The translations under genes and the position numbers were made by a program. A DNA stretch of 64,000 nt from positions 186,001 to 250,000 of the forward strand of contig NZ_LVEG02000005.1 of the NCBI RefSeq assembly GCF_001614315.2. The letters are read 5' to 3'. This document shows, piece by piece, positions 41,589 through 51,220 of the stretch; position 1 is the stretch's first letter; each line of letters opens with the position of its first letter. Source of the DNA: Halofilum ochraceum (GTDB lineage Bacteria > Pseudomonadota > Gammaproteobacteria > XJ16 > Halofilaceae). Below the pieces are notes generated by a model that was not told where the DNA came from, made no database searches, and saw only the letters and a list, made by a program, of their open reading frames with translations.

Positions 41589-43445
41589 TCAGGGAGCTCC
41601 AGAGCCCGAGCCATGGGTCGCATCATAAATGATGCGGGCGAGTTTCGTACTGATACCGGGTACGGCCGCGAGATCCTCGACACCCGCTTTGCGTACCCCC
41701 TGCAGGCCGCCGAAGTGTTTCAGCAGCTGTGCCCGACGCTTGGGGCCCAGCCCGGGGATGTCCTCGAGGACCGAGCGGTTGCGGCTCTTGGCGCGTGCCC
41801 CGCGATGGCCGCTGATGGCGAAGCGGTGGGCCTCGTCCCGGATCTGCTGGATCAGGTGCAGCCCCGGCGTGTCTTCCGCCAGGTGGCGCTCGTTCAGGGT
41901 ATCGCCGATGTACAGGGTTTCCATGCCCGGCTTGCGCTCCGGTCCCTTGGCGATGCCTACCGGCAGCAGCTCCTCCGCCCCGATACCGAGTTCGTCCAGC
42001 ACCTCCCGCGCCTGGCCGAGCTGGCCTTTGCCACCGTCGATGAACACGACATCCGGCAGCGGCCGATCCTCGCGCTGCAGACGCGAGTAACGCCGCTGGA
42101 CGGCCTGGCGCATGGCGGCGTAGTCATCGCCGGGCTCGATACCCTCGATATTGAAGCGGCGGTACTCCCGCCGCAATGCCCCTTCAGGACCGAAAACCAC
42201 GCACGATGCGACCGTGGCCTCTCCCCGGGTGTGGCTGATATCGAAGCATTCCATCCGGCCCGGCGGCGTATCCAGTCCGAGCACAGAGGAGAGCGAATCC
42301 AGCCGGGCGGCCATGCCCGCGCGCGAGGCGAGTCGGCTGCCGAGGGCATCGGCGGCGTTGGAGCGGGCCAGATCCATCCAGCGGCGGCGCTCGCCGCGCA
42401 GACGCGAGGACAGCGTGACCCGGTGCCCCGCGCGCTCACGCAGTACCTCGGCGAGCACATCGGCGTCGTCGACCGCGTGCGACAGCAGGATCTCCGACGG
42501 CACGTCATGCTCCAGGTAGAACTGGGTGAGGAACGCGTAGAGAACGTCCTCCTCGGCGGCGTCGTCGGGCGTGCGCGGAAAGAACGTCTTGTTCCCGAGG
42601 TTGTGCCCGTTGCGCACGAAAAAGACCGTCACACAGCTCTGGGCGGCCTGTGTGCGGCACGCGACCACGTCGAGGTCACCGCCCTCCCCGCTGACGTGCT
42701 GACGCTCGCGCACACGCCGGATCGCCTGGATCCGGTCCCGGTATTGTGCCGCCGTCTCGAAATCCAGTTGCGCCGACGCCTCCTCCATACGCTGGACCAG
42801 CGAATCCAGCACCTGGGTCTCGCGTCCTTCGAGGAACAGGCGCGCGTGCTCGACGTCGCGGGCGTACTCCTCCTCGGAGATGTAGCCCACGCAGGGCGCC
42901 GTGCAGCGCCCGATCTGGTACTGGAGGCAGGGGCGCGAACGGTTGCTGAAATACGAATCGGTGCACTGGCGTACGCGGAACACCTTCTGCATCAGGTACA
43001 GCGTGCTGCGCACGGCCGTCGGCGATGGATACGGACCGAAATACTTGCCGGGTCCGCGCGTGCTGCCGCGATGAAAGGCCAGACGCGGATAGTGGTCCTG
43101 GGTCGACAGGTAGATGTACGGGTAACTCTTGTCGTCGCGCAGCAGGACGTTGTAGCGCGGGCGGTGCTCCTTGATCAGCGTATGTTCGAGCAGCAGGGCC
43201 TCTGCCTCGGTGTGGGTCACCGTGACCTGCACGTCGGCGATGTGCGAGACCATGATCCGCGTCTTGGTCGACCCCGGATCGCCCCGGAAATAGCTGGCAA
43301 GGCGGTTGCGCAGGTTGGCGGCCTTGCCCACGTAGATCACGGTGCCCCGCTCGTCGAGCATGCGGTAGACGCCGGGCCGCGTGGTCACCGTGCGCAGGAA
43401 CGCCTTCGCGTCGAATCCGGCGGTATTGTCCTGTTCACCCGTCAT
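41589..43445 (-). CDS. uvrC: Excinuclease ABC subunit C
   Basis: 618 aa, the normal length. UvrC makes the two incisions around DNA lesions in nucleotide excision repair with UvrA/UvrB. N-terminal GIY-YIG domain (RPGVYRMLDERGTVIYVGKAANLRNRL), UVR motif near residue 210, RNase H-like C-terminal endonuclease (MECFDISHTRGE, FIDGGKGQLGQA, AHRFAISGHR) and terminal helix-hairpin-helix pair (LEDIPGLGPKRRAQLL, VPGISTKLARII). It is encoded directly upstream of pgsA and 75 bp after the UDG gene. Confidence 0.96.
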   Translation of the reverse strand: MTGEQDNTAGFDAKAFLRTVTTRPGVYRMLDERGTVIYVGKAANLRNRLASYFRGDPGSTKTRIMVSHIADVQVTVTHTEAEALLLEHTLIKEHRPRYNVLLRDDKSYPYIYLSTQDHYPRLAFHRGSTRGPGKYFGPYPSPTAVRSTLYLMQKVFRVRQCTDSYFSNRSRPCLQYQIGRCTAPCVGYISEEEYARDVEHARLFLEGRETQVLDSLVQRMEEASAQLDFETAAQYRDRIQAIRRVRERQHVSGEGGDLDVVACRTQAAQSCVTVFFVRNGHNLGNKTFFPRTPDDAAEEDVLYAFLTQFYLEHDVPSEILLSHAVDDADVLAEVLRERAGHRVTLSSRLRGERRRWMDLARSNAADALGSRLASRAGMAARLDSLSSVLGLDTPPGRMECFDISHTRGEATVASCVVFGPEGALRREYRRFNIEGIEPGDDYAAMRQAVQRRYSRLQREDRPLPDVVFIDGGKGQLGQAREVLDELGIGAEELLPVGIAKGPERKPGMETLYIGDTLNERHLAEDTPGLHLIQQIRDEAHRFAISGHRGARAKSRNRSVLEDIPGLGPKRRAQLLKHFGGLQGVRKAGVEDLAAVPGISTKLARIIYDATHGSGSGAP

Positions 43446-43520
43446 CGTTCCGATCCTGGGGGCGGCGCATCCGATTTCAATGGCGCTGCGACCGCGCTGC
43501 CGCAGAATACTTTCACGGTC

Positions 43521-44174
43521 TCAGAGATGCGCCCGCGCGGTGCGGAACACGTCGTGGAACATCGACTCTGTGAGGCGTCGGGTCTGCGTGTTGTAGCGGC
43601 TGCAATGATAGGAGTCGATCAGGACCGGCAGGCCCTCGGGCCGATGCACGGCCGCATGGCCGAAGACGTGATCGCGCTGGCGCAGGCCGAGGGCCCGCAG
43701 CGTGGCATCGTGGGCGACCCGGCCGAGCGCGAGCAGTACCGACGGCGGCTGCATCGCGATCTCGGCCTGCAGGAAGCCGTTGCATTCGCGGACTTCGGCA
43801 CCGGTCGGTTTGTTGCCGGGCGGGAGGCATTTTACGGCATTCGTGATGCGGCAGTCCGTCAGTCGCAGGTCATCGTCCGCGGTGCTGGACACCGGCGCGT
43901 TGGCGAACCCGAACGCGTACAGCGTCGAGTAGAGCAGCTGACCGGCGTAGTCTCCGGTAAACGGGCGCCCCGTGGCGTTGGCGCCGTGCTCGCCGGGCGC
44001 CAGACCCACGATCAGCAGCCGGGCGTCGGGATCCCCGAATGCGGGCACCGGCGCACAATGGTAATCGGGATGCCGCGCGCGAACGGCGTCGAGGTGGGCC
44101 GCCAGACGGGGACAGGCCCGGCATCCCGGGTCAAAAGCGATGCCCGTGCGGTCGCGGTCGTCGCGGTGGTTCAT
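43521..44174 (-). CDS. Family 5 uracil-DNA glycosylase (UDGb-like)
   Basis: 217 aa. UDG-superfamily motif 1 is LIVGLAPGEHGANATGRPFTGD, with a cysteine-rich N-terminus (CRACPRL) that may help bind a 4Fe-4S cluster. Motif 2 is seen as HCSRYNTQTRRLTE. The GLAPG-x2-GANRTGRPF form marks family 5 (UdgB), which removes uracil, hypoxanthine and related bases from DNA. The start ATG overlaps the uvrY stop by 4 nt. In E. coli uvrY and uvrC are adjacent; here this repair gene is inserted and coupled to both. Confidence 0.87.
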   Translation of the reverse strand: MNHRDDRDRTGIAFDPGCRACPRLAAHLDAVRARHPDYHCAPVPAFGDPDARLLIVGLAPGEHGANATGRPFTGDYAGQLLYSTLYAFGFANAPVSSTADDDLRLTDCRITNAVKCLPPGNKPTGAEVRECNGFLQAEIAMQPPSVLLALGRVAHDATLRALGLRQRDHVFGHAAVHRPEGLPVLIDSYHCSRYNTQTRRLTESMFHDVFRTARAHL

Positions 44175-44818
44175 GCGGTCTGATCGGGGGCGGTCAGGTT
44201 GTACTGGATAGCAAGCCGCAGCAGATCCGCCAGCGTGCGGACCTCGAGTTTCGCGAGGATCCGCTGGCGATAGGTCGTGACGGTTTTCGGACTGAGCCGC
44301 AGCGCGCCAGAGATATCGCGGTTCGTCTCTCCGGAGACCAGCATCAGCGCGACCTGCAGTTCGCGCCCGGTGAGACGGTCGAAGGGATTGCTCTCACCGC
44401 CGGCGACGGCATCCAGCGCGAGGCGTTGCGCCACATCCTGGCTGACGTAGCGTTCGCCGGCCGCGACGCGGGTGATCGCCTCCTGCATCTCCTCGAACGC
44501 GCAGCCCTTGGTCAGGAAGCCGGCCACGCCCGTTTCCAGCAGTGCCCGCGGCAACGGCCCCTCACTGTGCGCGGTGAGGATGATGACGCGGCAATCCGGC
44601 TCGAAACGCCGCACCCGCTGGCTCGCCTCGAGCCCGCCGATACCCGGCATCTGGATATCGATGAGTGCGATGTCGGGATGCAGTTCGCGCACGCGATCCA
44701 CCGTCTCTTCGCCGGTGGCGGCCTCGCCGACGATCTCGCACCCGAGATCTTCAAGCAGACGACGGATCCCCGTGCGGACCAGTTCGTGATCGTCGGCAAT
44801 GAGGACCCTCGACTTCAT
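44171..44818 (-). CDS. uvrY: UvrY/GacA response regulator
   Basis: 215 aa. The receiver domain has the phosphorylated aspartate D54 (ALIDIQMPG), acidic D9/D10 and the conserved K in FLTKGC. The C-terminal LuxR-type HTH reads LTGRELQVALMLVSGETNRDISGALRLSPKTVTTYRQRILAKL. GacA/UvrY is phosphorylated by BarA/GacS and turns on Csr/Rsm small RNAs. The assignment to this clade is supported by its position before uvrC. Its sensor kinase is not in the window. Confidence 0.88.
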   Translation of the reverse strand: MKSRVLIADDHELVRTGIRRLLEDLGCEIVGEAATGEETVDRVRELHPDIALIDIQMPGIGGLEASQRVRRFEPDCRVIILTAHSEGPLPRALLETGVAGFLTKGCAFEEMQEAITRVAAGERYVSQDVAQRLALDAVAGGESNPFDRLTGRELQVALMLVSGETNRDISGALRLSPKTVTTYRQRILAKLEVRTLADLLRLAIQYNLTAPDQTA

Positions 44819-44995
44819 GCATCCGCCCCGCCCGCTGGATTCAGTACTGACCCGCCTCCTGGCGGAGCCTCGTCAGCGCCCTGGTAAGGCATGTCTGCAG
44901 CGCGGCGTGCGTCTCGACACGGCATGGCCGGCGAGCGCTTGCTCTGCAGCTGGCCCGGAACAGACCCGCAGAAGGTGGTGTTATCAGTGCACGGG

Positions 44996-45964
44996 TCAGT
45001 ACGTGACGAGTGCGGACCCCCAGGTGAATCCGCCCCCGAATGCTTCCAGCAGAAGCATGTCGCCGCGCTTGATCCGGCCATCGCGTACGCCTTGATCGAG
45101 TGCCAGGGGCACCGAGGCGGCCGAGGTATTGCCGTGGCGGTCGACCGTGATGATGACGTGGTCGAGCGACATTTTCAGCTTGCGCGCGGTCGCCTCAATG
45201 ATACGGATGTTTGCCTGATGTGGCACCAGCCAGTCGATATCGCTCTTGTTCAGGCCATTGGCAGCGAGTGTTTCGTCGACAATGCGGCCGAGCGTGTTGG
45301 TGGCGACGCGGAACACCTCGTTGCCCTTCATCTCCACGAACGTGCGCGCCGCCGCGACCTCGCCCGGTGCCGTCGCGACGCCCTTCGGTACGTGCAGCAG
45401 ATGAGAATAATGGCCGTCGGCATGCAGGTGGGAGGAATGAACCCCCGGCTCGTCGGATGCCTCGAGCACGACCGCACCGGCGCCATCGCCGAACAGTACG
45501 CAGGTGGAGCGGTCGGTCCAGTCAATGATGCGCGACATCGTCTCGGCACCGATCACGAGCGCGCAACGTGCGCTGCCGCAGCGGATGAACTTGTCGGCCA
45601 CGCCGAGCGCGTACACGAACCCGGTGCACACGGCCTGCAGGTCGAACGCCGCGCAGCCGTGAATCCCGAGGCGCTGCTGCAGCAGGCAGGCGGTGGAGGG
45701 AAAGACGCGATCCGGCGTGGTGGTGGCGACGATGATGAGGTCGATGTCCCCGACCCGCCGATCGGCCGCCTCCAGTGCCCGCCGCGCTGCCCGCTCGGCG
45801 AGGTCGGCCGTGGCCTCGTCGGGTGCGACGATGTGGCGTTGCCGGATACCCGTGCGTTCGCGGATCCATTGGTCATTGGTGTCGACCATCGCCTCGAGAT
45901 CGGCGTTGGTCAGCACCTTCTCCGGCAGGTCGCTGCCGGTTCCCGTGATCCGCGCAAATGTCAC
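44996..45964 (-). CDS. fabH: 3-oxoacyl-ACP synthase III
   Basis: 322 aa. FabH condenses acetyl-CoA with malonyl-ACP to start fatty acid synthesis. The catalytic triad is complete: Cys in [14 protein letters not shown], His in [11 protein letters not shown] and Asn in [11 protein letters not shown]. It overlaps the plsX stop codon by 4 nt, the usual plsX-fabH order. About 175 bp without a gene separates it from uvrY, with no fabD following. Confidence 0.95.
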   Translation of the reverse strand: MTFARITGTGSDLPEKVLTNADLEAMVDTNDQWIRERTGIRQRHIVAPDEATADLAERAARRALEAADRRVGDIDLIIVATTTPDRVFPSTACLLQQRLGIHGCAAFDLQAVCTGFVYALGVADKFIRCGSARCALVIGAETMSRIIDWTDRSTCVLFGDGAGAVVLEASDEPGVHSSHLHADGHYSHLLHVPKGVATAPGEVAAARTFVEMKGNEVFRVATNTLGRIVDETLAANGLNKSDIDWLVPHQANIRIIEATARKLKMSLDHVIITVDRHGNTSAASVPLALDQGVRDGRIKRGDMLLLEAFGGGFTWGSALVTY

Positions 45965-46995
45965 GCAGGGTTTCCCTGAGGCAGATGTTCTTCGATATGA
46001 CGATCGATGCGATTGGGCACGTCCTTGCGCACCTCCAGCACGGCGATGTCGATGGCGTTGCCGAACGATACCGCATCCGCACCGCCATGGCTCTTGATGG
46101 CGATGCCCTGCAGACCGAGCAGGCTGGCCCCATTGTAGCGGCGCGGATCGATCCGGCGGCGCAGCGTGTTCAGGACCGGCAGCGCGATCAGGCCGATCAG
46201 CTTGTTCAGCAGCGTACGCCGAAACTCCTCGCGCAGGTAATGGCTGATCATCCGCGCGACCCCTTCGCTCGTCTTCAGCGATACGTTGCCGACGAAGCCA
46301 TCGCAGACGACCACGTCGGCCCGGTCACCGTAGATCTGGTCACCCTCGACATAGCCGATGTAGTTCAGGTCGCCGGCCGCAAGCAGACGTGCCGCCTGCT
46401 TGACCTGGTCGTTGCCCTTGATCTGCTCGGCGCCGACGTTCAGCAACCCGATACGGGGATTGTCGATGTTGTCGACGGCCGAAGCAACGATGGCCCCCAT
46501 CGTCGCGAACTGGGCGAGGTGTTCCGCCGTGCAGTCCACGTTGGCGCCGATATCGAGCATGTGCGTATGGCCCTGCAGCGCCGGGATCGCGGTGATGATC
46601 GCGGGCCGATCGATCCCCGGCAGCGTCTTGAGGACATAGCGGGCCGTCGCCATCAGCGCGCCGGTGTTCCCGGCGCTGACGCAGGCCTTGGCCTGATCCG
46701 AACGCACGAGGTCCAGCGCCACCCGCATCGACGAGTCTTTCTTCAGACGCAGTGCCTGCGCCGGCGGCTCATCCATGCCGACGGTCTGCGACGCATGCCG
46801 GATATGGAGCCGCTCCATGCGGCTGTCTCCGCTGCCCGGCAGTTCAGCACGCAGCACCGCCTCGTCCCCGACCAGCACGAGTTCGAGGTTCGGGTGACGC
46901 GAAAGCGCGCTCAATGCGGCCGGCACGACCACGGGCGGCCCGTGATCGCCGCCCATGGCGTCGAGCGCAATGGTCATGCGCGTGGGTTCATTCAT
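45961..46995 (-). CDS. plsX: Phosphate acyltransferase
   Basis: 344 aa. PlsX makes acyl-phosphate from acyl-ACP for phospholipid synthesis, acting at the membrane surface. Family motifs are DAMGGDHGP at the N-terminus, [13 protein letters not shown] and [18 protein letters not shown]. It lies between rpmF and fabH as in most gammaproteobacteria. Confidence 0.95.
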   Translation of the reverse strand: MNEPTRMTIALDAMGGDHGPPVVVPAALSALSRHPNLELVLVGDEAVLRAELPGSGDSRMERLHIRHASQTVGMDEPPAQALRLKKDSSMRVALDLVRSDQAKACVSAGNTGALMATARYVLKTLPGIDRPAIITAIPALQGHTHMLDIGANVDCTAEHLAQFATMGAIVASAVDNIDNPRIGLLNVGAEQIKGNDQVKQAARLLAAGDLNYIGYVEGDQIYGDRADVVVCDGFVGNVSLKTSEGVARMISHYLREEFRRTLLNKLIGLIALPVLNTLRRRIDPRRYNGASLLGLQGIAIKSHGGADAVSFGNAIDIAVLEVRKDVPNRIDRHIEEHLPQGNPA

Positions 46996-47040
46996 CGCGG
47001 GACGGACTGGCGGCCCCGGTGAGCGGGGCCGAGCGGCCTT

Positions 47041-47235
47041 TTAGTCTTCGTCTTCGTCGTCGTCACGGCTTTCCACGACCTGCCGGCCGCGGTAATAGCC
47101 CTCGGCCGAGACGTGGTGGCGCCGGTGCTGCTCGCCGGTCGTCGGCTCAGTGGAGAGCGTCGGCCCGCCGAGACTGTCATGTGCCCGCCGCATACCGCGT
47201 TTCGACGGGGTCTTACGCCCTTTCTGTACCGCCAT
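47041..47235 (-). CDS. rpmF: 50S ribosomal protein L32
   Basis: 64 aa. [20 protein letters not shown] is the conserved L32 N-terminus. The C-terminus has a [15 protein letters not shown] block and an acidic tail (DDDEDED), somewhat longer than in E. coli. Zinc-binding cysteines are absent, as in other Cys-less L32 forms. It stands 25 bp after yceD. Confidence 0.95.
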   Translation of the reverse strand: MAVQKGRKTPSKRGMRRAHDSLGGPTLSTEPTTGEQHRRHHVSAEGYYRGRQVVESRDDDEDED

Positions 47236-47260
47236 GGGAATCGATCTCCATCAATCACTA

Positions 47261-47794
47261 TCAACTGTTGTCAGCGTCGCCGGGATCGTCGAGATCCGCG
47301 AACGGACGCTGGGTACCCGCATCCTGCCCACTCATCCGCTCACTGTCGAAGACCTCGACCGCCGGTGCGCAATCGGAGGCATCCGGGCATTTCGCGATCA
47401 GGGGCAGCGCGAGGATCAGGTCGTCCTCGATCATGTCGACCGTGTGCATCGTCGCCCCGTTGCCGACCACCAGGGCGTCGACCTCCTCCGGGAGTGTCTC
47501 CGCTTCGGCCTCGCTGTCGACGAGCACGACCCCGATCGGCAGATCGAGGTCCAGCGCGTATGCACCGAGGCAGCGCTGACAGGTCAGCATGACACGGCCG
47601 CGGACACGGCCGGTCAGCACCCGACGCTGATTCTCGTCGCGCCCGAATTGCAGCTCGGCCGCGAATTCGCCCTCGCCGGAATCGAGCCAGTGGACCAGAC
47701 GCTTGCAGGCCGATACGGGCACGGTGCCCGACAGCGCACGGCCGCGATCGGCCAGTATCAGCGGGTCGACATGAACGGGCAAACGCTCGGACAT
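47261..47794 (-). CDS. yceD: DUF177/YceD family protein (23S rRNA accumulation protein)
   Basis: 177 aa from the ATG at 47794; the longer open frame upstream overlaps maf and is not conserved. The family pattern LTCQRCLGAYALDLDL, with its CxxC, is present, followed by an acidic region and a C-terminal DLILALPLIAKC segment. YceD homologues always accompany rpmF and affect 23S rRNA levels. It heads the rpmF-plsX-fabH operon. Confidence 0.9.
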   Translation of the reverse strand: MSERLPVHVDPLILADRGRALSGTVPVSACKRLVHWLDSGEGEFAAELQFGRDENQRRVLTGRVRGRVMLTCQRCLGAYALDLDLPIGVVLVDSEAEAETLPEEVDALVVGNGATMHTVDMIEDDLILALPLIAKCPDASDCAPAVEVFDSERMSGQDAGTQRPFADLDDPGDADNS

Positions 47795-47993
47795 AAGCCG
47801 GTGGATGCTACGGTGCCAGGCCGCGCGTGTCAAAGCGAACCGGCTCGGATACCCGGGATGATCCGTTGCGCAGGGTGTTGTCAGTTGGATGGACTGAATA
47901 TTGCCGCGCGGGCCGGCCTCCGTTAGGCTCCGGCGCTCCGGTGCCGCCGCTACCGGGACCCGACCACACGCCCTTCCGGTAATCGGATTCGCC

Positions 47994-48578
47994 ATGACCG
48001 CGCAGCGACTGCTCCTTGCCTCCACGTCCCCCTATCGCCGTGAATTGCTGGAGCGGCTGCGGGTGCCATTCGAGACCGTCCGTCCCGACTGTGACGAGAC
48101 GGCGCGGCCCGGCGAGGGACCCGCCGACCTGGTGACCCGGCTCGCGCGCGACAAGGCGGCCAGCGTAGCCGACCATGAGCGTGATGCCATCGTGATCGGG
48201 TCCGATCAGGTTGCAGCGCTCGGCGATCGGATCCTGACCAAGCCCGGCAACCACGAGACCGCCTTCGAGCAGCTTCGCGCGAGCAGTGGCGCCAGTGTGG
48301 TTTTTCACACCGGGCTGGCCCTGATCGACAGTTCCAGCGGGCGCGAGGCCTGCGTGCGTGTGGACTACACGGTGGATTTCCGCGATCTCGGCGACGACGA
48401 GATCGAGCGGTATCTGACCGCGGAGGCGCCTTGGGACTGCGCCGGCAGCATCCGATCCGAGGGCTACGGGATCGTATTGTTTCGACGGATGCACGGCGAC
48501 GATCCCACCGCTTTGATCGGTCTACCCCTGATTCAGCTGCGCAGCCTGTTAAGCGATTTCGGCTGGCCCCTGCCCTGA
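47994..48578 (+). CDS. maf: Maf/YceF nucleotide pyrophosphatase
   Basis: 194 aa from the ATG at 47994; the open frame begins earlier but lacks conservation there. The N-terminal LLLASTSPYRRELLERL and the DCDET and GSDQVAAL motifs are those of Maf proteins, which hydrolyse non-canonical or methylated NTPs. The STSPYRRELL form is closest to YceF (7-methyl-GTP pyrophosphatase). It is divergent from yceD with a 199-bp gap, the same arrangement as E. coli yceF-yceD. Confidence 0.93.
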   Translation: MTAQRLLLASTSPYRRELLERLRVPFETVRPDCDETARPGEGPADLVTRLARDKAASVADHERDAIVIGSDQVAALGDRILTKPGNHETAFEQLRASSGASVVFHTGLALIDSSSGREACVRVDYTVDFRDLGDDEIERYLTAEAPWDCAGSIRSEGYGIVLFRRMHGDDPTALIGLPLIQLRSLLSDFGWPLP

Positions 48579-48601
48579 CCCGTATACACCCACCGGGCGG
48601 G

Positions 48602-49087
48602 TCAGGCGATCGCCAGGCGGACCAGATGGAGCACCAGACAGGCGAAGGCGCCGGCGAGGATATCGTCGACCATGATCCCCGTACCGCCACTCACCCGGCG
48701 ATCCAGCCAGCCGATCGGCCATGGCTTGGCGATATCGAAAAGCCGGAACAGGACGAAACCGGCGATGACCCACGGCCATCCGCCCGGCAGCAGGAGCATG
48801 GTGACGAGATAACCCGCGATCTCATCCCAGACGATTGCCGGATCGTCGTGCACGCGCAGCCGTCGCGCCGCATAGCCGCACAACGGGATACCGGCCACCG
48901 CGACGACCACGGTGAGCGCGACCACAGCCGCGACCGGCAACGGCGCGATCAGCAGATAGAGCCCCACACCGACGACCGTACCGGCGGTCCCGGGCCCGCG
49001 CCGTGCAAGGCCGGATCCGAATCCAAGCGCCAGCAACAGCAGGGGGTCGCGGAGATGGGTCGGCCTGGCCGCACTCGGGTTCGACAT
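48602..49087 (-). CDS. pgpA: Phosphatidylglycerophosphatase A
   Basis: 161 aa. PgpA dephosphorylates the product of PgsA to phosphatidylglycerol. Motifs: GFGSGLARRGPGTAGTVVG at the N-terminus, DEIAGYLVTM and FRLFDIAKPWPIGWLDRRVSGGTGIMVDD at the active site, with membrane segments between. It follows thiL, as in E. coli, but with a 168-bp AT-rich gap. Confidence 0.94.
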   Translation of the reverse strand: MSNPSAARPTHLRDPLLLLALGFGSGLARRGPGTAGTVVGVGLYLLIAPLPVAAVVALTVVVAVAGIPLCGYAARRLRVHDDPAIVWDEIAGYLVTMLLLPGGWPWVIAGFVLFRLFDIAKPWPIGWLDRRVSGGTGIMVDDILAGAFACLVLHLVRLAIA

Positions 49088-49255
49088 GGTGACTCCCGGG
49101 TCGCGTTCTGGTTGTCCCCGGCGGCGCGGTCGGCCGACTCGCGGGCGACCATCACGGCGGCCGCTCGGGGCGAATAATCATTCAGGTCTATTCTTAACTT
49201 GTATTGGTAAGAACCTGTTTTTGCGATTCAATTTCGATTTTTTATCATTGACGGA

Positions 49256-50215
49256 TCAGGATCCGAAATGTCGATAGCCCGCTATCTCGGCCAGCGATGA
49301 ACGGCCCCCATCCAGCTCGACCAGTGCAAGACCTTCGGCGGCGGAGGTCCGTCCGATCCGGGTTACCGGCACGCCCCCCATCGCCGTCAGGCGATCGACA
49401 TCGAGGTCATCCGGTCCCGTGAAGCACAGCTCATAATCGTCGCCGCCGCCAAGCAGCCACGCACGCACCTGATCCGGAGAACCGGCGGCGGCGAGTTCCG
49501 GCGCGACCGGCAGCGCGCCGGCGTCGAGTTCCGCGCCCACGCCGCTGGCGGCCAGGATATGACCGAGATCGGCGGCAAGCCCGTCCGAGACATCGATACA
49601 GGCGCTTACGCCGGCGGCGGCCAGCTGCGGGCCGAGTCGGGTCCGCGGCTCCGGCCGGTTCAGCGCCGTGACCAGGGGATCGCCAGGCTCGTCCGTCGAC
49701 GCGAGACGCCGCGCGAGCCCAGCCGCCGCGCGGCCAGGCCAACCGGAAACGAATACCCCTTCGCCGCGGTGGGCCCCCGCCCGTGTCAGCCCCGTGCCGG
49801 ATTCGACGTAACCGGCGACCTGGACGGTGATGCTCAGACCGCCCCGGCTCATATCGCCGCCGGCAAGTGATATCCCTTCACGCTTGGCCAGCGCGCCGAA
49901 CCCGTCGGCGAAAGCGGCCAGCCATGACTCGTCGACGCCCGGACAGGTAAGCGACAACAGGCACCAGGCGGGTCGTGCCCCCGCCGCCGCGAGATCGCTC
50001 AGCCCACAGGCCAGGGCCTTCCAGCCGATATCGCCGGCCGCGGTCGCGGCCGGGAAATGGACGTCTTCGACCAGCGTGTCGATCGATACGGCGAGATCGC
50101 TGTGCGCGGGCGGGCGCAGCAGCGCGCAGTCGTCCCCGGGTCCCCGGAGCACGTCGTCGCCAGCGGGCGTGAGCCCGGCGAAGTAGCGGCGGATCAGATC
50201 GAATTCGTCGGCCAT
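49256..50215 (-). CDS. thiL: Thiamine-monophosphate kinase
   Basis: 319 aa. ThiL makes thiamine diphosphate from thiamine monophosphate and ATP. N-terminal GPGDDCALL and SIDTLVEDVHF bind metal and substrate. GDMSRGGLSITVQVAG, CIDVSDGLAADL and the C-terminal GGGDDYELCF are also typical. It lies 29 bp after nusB in the usual nusB-thiL-pgpA order. Confidence 0.95.
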   Translation of the reverse strand: MADEFDLIRRYFAGLTPAGDDVLRGPGDDCALLRPPAHSDLAVSIDTLVEDVHFPAATAAGDIGWKALACGLSDLAAAGARPAWCLLSLTCPGVDESWLAAFADGFGALAKREGISLAGGDMSRGGLSITVQVAGYVESGTGLTRAGAHRGEGVFVSGWPGRAAAGLARRLASTDEPGDPLVTALNRPEPRTRLGPQLAAAGVSACIDVSDGLAADLGHILAASGVGAELDAGALPVAPELAAAGSPDQVRAWLLGGGDDYELCFTGPDDLDVDRLTAMGGVPVTRIGRTSAAEGLALVELDGGRSSLAEIAGYRHFGS

Positions 50216-50244
50216 GACGGTTCCGCCCCATTCGACCGCGTGGG

Positions 50245-50694
50245 TCAGCTGGTTCGCCCGAACTCGCGCGGCCGCAGGCGCCGGGCCAGGCGATCGACCA
50301 CGCCGTTGACGAAGCGGTGCCCCTGCTCGGCGCCGAAGGCCTTGGCCAGCTCCACGGATTCGTCGATCACGACCCGGCTCGGTACTTCGAGGCGATCGCG
50401 CAACTCGTAACAGGCCAGGCGGAGAATGCCCCGCTCGACCGGATCGACCATCGCCACCGAGCGTTCGAGCAGTGGCGCGATCTGCGCGTCCAGCGCGTCC
50501 ACGTCGGCGGGAATGGCCCGCATCAGGTCGCGGAAGTATTCGACATCGGCGTTGCCGAGGTTACGGCCGTCGACGAACTGAATCAGTACGTCGTCGGGAT
50601 CGTCGCCGGACACCTGCCACTGATACAGGGCCTGGACGAGGAATCGGCGGGCGCGGCGCCGTCCGCTGCTGGCGCGCTGTCGGGATCCGCTCAT
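50245..50694 (-). CDS. nusB: Transcription antitermination protein NusB
   Basis: 149 aa from the ATG at 50694; the open frame upstream is inside ribH. NusB with NusE binds boxA RNA to prevent termination in rRNA operons. Family features: RRRARRFLVQALYQWQVSG and, later, ILRLACYELRD, VVIDESVELAKAFGAEQGHRFVNGVVD. Starts 5 bp after ribH. Confidence 0.94.
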   Translation of the reverse strand: MSGSRQRASSGRRRARRFLVQALYQWQVSGDDPDDVLIQFVDGRNLGNADVEYFRDLMRAIPADVDALDAQIAPLLERSVAMVDPVERGILRLACYELRDRLEVPSRVVIDESVELAKAFGAEQGHRFVNGVVDRLARRLRPREFGRTS

Positions 50695-50699
50695 CGTAT

Positions 50700-51170
50700 T
50701 CAGAGTTGCCGCATCAGGCTGATCATCTCGAGCGCACTGCCCGCGGCGTCGGCCCCCTTGTTGCCCGCCTTGGTGCCGGCGCGCTCCAGCGCCTGCTCGA
50801 TGGTATCCGTGGTCAATACGCCGAATGCGACCGGGATGCCATGACGCTGCATGGCCTGGCCGATACCGCGGCTGCACTCGCCGGCGACGTAATCGAAATG
50901 CGCGGTACTGCCGCGGATGACGCAGCCGAGCGCGACCACCGCGTCGTAACTGCCACTGCCCGCGAGGCGATCGACGACGAGCGGCAATTCGTAACAACCG
51001 GGCACGCGAACCACGGTCATGGCGTCATCATCGATCCCGCTGCGGCGCAGCGTATCGACCGCGCCGTTGAGCAGGGACTCCGTGATGAACCCGTTGAACC
51101 GGGTCACGGCCAGCGCGATCCGCGCATGCCCCGGCTGCAGTTCACCTTCAATCGTTCGGAGGTCGGTCAT
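50700..51170 (-). CDS. ribH: 6,7-dimethyl-8-ribityllumazine synthase
   Basis: 156 aa. RibH joins the RibB product with the ribitylamino-pyrimidine to form lumazine. Key segments: [32 protein letters not shown] and [21 protein letters not shown] with the catalytic histidine, then [17 protein letters not shown]. Precedes nusB in a standard order. Confidence 0.95.
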   Translation of the reverse strand: MTDLRTIEGELQPGHARIALAVTRFNGFITESLLNGAVDTLRRSGIDDDAMTVVRVPGCYELPLVVDRLAGSGSYDAVVALGCVIRGSTAHFDYVAGECSRGIGQAMQRHGIPVAFGVLTTDTIEQALERAGTKAGNKGADAAGSALEMISLMRQL

Positions 51171-51220
51171 TCGGCGGATTCCCGTAATCGTATGGAGAAA
51201 CAGTATTTTACACTGATTAC

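Noticed and set aside
40851-44183. 1110-codon plus-strand open frame
   Set aside because: It runs antisense through tRNA-Gly, pgsA, uvrC and the UDG gene. It is a by-product of high GC with no family features.
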